A DNA stretch of 7,253 bases, taken from positions 1 through 7,253 of the forward strand of contig JAEWSV010000534.1 in the NCBI GenBank assembly GCA_023398155.1, given 5' to 3'. Each line of letters starts with the position of its first letter. Within the stretch, counting starts at the first letter, position 1. Of the stretch, positions 6,634 through 7,253 are shown piece by piece. Position numbers and translations under genes: made by a program. This DNA is from Spirochaetota bacterium (GTDB lineage: Bacteria; Spirochaetota; Spirochaetia; Treponematales; Breznakiellaceae). The notes beneath the pieces were generated by a model, which was not told the origin of the DNA, searched no databases, and was given only the letters and a program-made list of their open reading frames with translations.

Positions 6634-7253
6634 TTACGCCAGATAACCGGCCTTGATGTTCGACATGGACCTGAAGAGGTTCCGCTTCCCCTCCTCCGTT
6701 CCCCCGGTGAGCTCTTCCAGGCGGCGCCGGTACTCCGCGCGCTCGCCGTCCGCCCCGTAGGCGCAGCTGCAGGTGACGGCGAGCCAGCCCATCTCGCGGG
6801 CGAAGCCGCGGATCGACTCCTCCTCCACGAGCGCGAGGGGCCTGATCACTTCCAACGGATACTTATCGTAGCGGAGACGCGGCGGCATCGTGGCGATCTC
6901 GCCCTTCTTGGTCATATTCATGAGCAGCGTAGCGAGGATGTCGTCCAGGTGGTGGCCGAGCGCGAGCTTGTTGAAGCCCTCCGCGAGCGCCAGGCGGATG
7001 AGCTCGGTGCGGCGTTGGGTGGAGCACCAGTAGCAGCTCATCTTCTCCCCTTCCTTGAGGCGCCCTACGATGGGCACTTCGACGGTGCGGTACGCGATGC
7101 CCCACTCGGCGTAGAGCGCGGCGAGTCCGGCCGCGGCCGTCCCGTCCATGCCCCCTCCCGGGACATCGCCCACGATGCGCACAGCCTCCAGCTCGAAGCG
7201 CGGCGACGCCCACCGGCGGCGGCGGGAAAGGGCCCAAGCGAGGAGCGTAGAAT
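6634..7253 (-). CDS. ttcA: TtcA-like tRNA 2-thiocytidine synthetase, N-terminus cut by window edge
   Basis: C-terminal 205 residues of a PP-loop ATPase of the TtcA group, which uses ATP and an iron-sulfur cluster to thiolate cytidine 32 of tRNAs. The frame is open to the right edge, and the first visible residues (STLLAWALSRRRRW) fit the stretch directly after the PP-loop SGGKDS motif, which itself is outside. Seen inside: CYWC (edge-numbered 73-76) followed by STQRRTEL, then LALGHHLDDILATLLMNM, MPPRLRYDKYPLEVIRPLALVEE, a third cysteine site TCSCAYG (161 and 163), and the C-terminal NLFRSMSNIKAGYL. In characterised TtcA the first two cysteines and one from the later pair hold the cluster. The later pair is spaced C-x-C here instead of C-x-x-C. 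A related PP-loop tRNA or other thiolase cannot be excluded. An in-frame GTG at 7182 is internal, not the start. Confidence 0.8.
   Translation of the reverse strand, partial: STLLAWALSRRRRWASPRFELEAVRIVGDVPGGGMDGTAAAGLAALYAEWGIAYRTVEVPIVGRLKEGEKMSCYWCSTQRRTELIRLALAEGFNKLALGHHLDDILATLLMNMTKKGEIATMPPRLRYDKYPLEVIRPLALVEEESIRGFAREMGWLAVTCSCAYGADGERAEYRRRLEELTGGTEEGKRNLFRSMSNIKAGYLA

Overview
The window is GC-rich and densely coding. It looks like the chromosome of a diderm bacterium, and I lean to a high-GC spirochaete. The basis is the substrate-binding protein, whose leader ends in VFAAGQVE, a style common in spirochaetal periplasmic proteins, and the membrane-anchored AraC-type regulator, an architecture I associate with spirochaetes and Bacteroidetes. 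This is an inference from a few motifs, not a placement. Seven protein genes and one large gap (about 150 bases) account for almost every base. I see no rRNA, tRNA, CRISPR array, insertion sequence or phage gene.

Left half, minus strand (3611 down to 1). Three genes read leftward: a seven-helix membrane protein with a C-terminal AraC-type DNA-binding domain (3611-2508), a LolD/MacB-type ABC ATPase (2460-1777), and a large FtsX/MacB-type permease that overlaps the ATPase by four bases (GTGA) and runs off the left edge. They look like one operon: a sensor/regulator followed by the mechanotransmission-type ABC system it may control.

Centre, plus strand (3762-5990). After a divergent intergenic region with a credible sigma70-type promoter comes a complete polar amino acid ABC importer in the order binding protein, permease, ATPase. 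The gaps are short (25 and 8 bases) and every gene has its family motifs intact. The substrate cannot be assigned from sequence alone.

Right end. A plus-strand RNA 2',3'-cyclic phosphodiesterase (thpR, 6062-6631) follows the importer after a 71-base gap. That gap contains an AT-rich hairpin just ahead of a strong ribosome binding site. Its stop codon lies two bases from the stop of a convergent minus-strand TtcA-like tRNA thiolation enzyme, which enters from the right edge already past its PP-loop, so both end genes of the window are partial.

I found no convincing undescribed system. The best leads are the regulator-exporter pairing, repeated GGAAC elements in the two gaps flanking the regulator, and the thpR leader hairpin.
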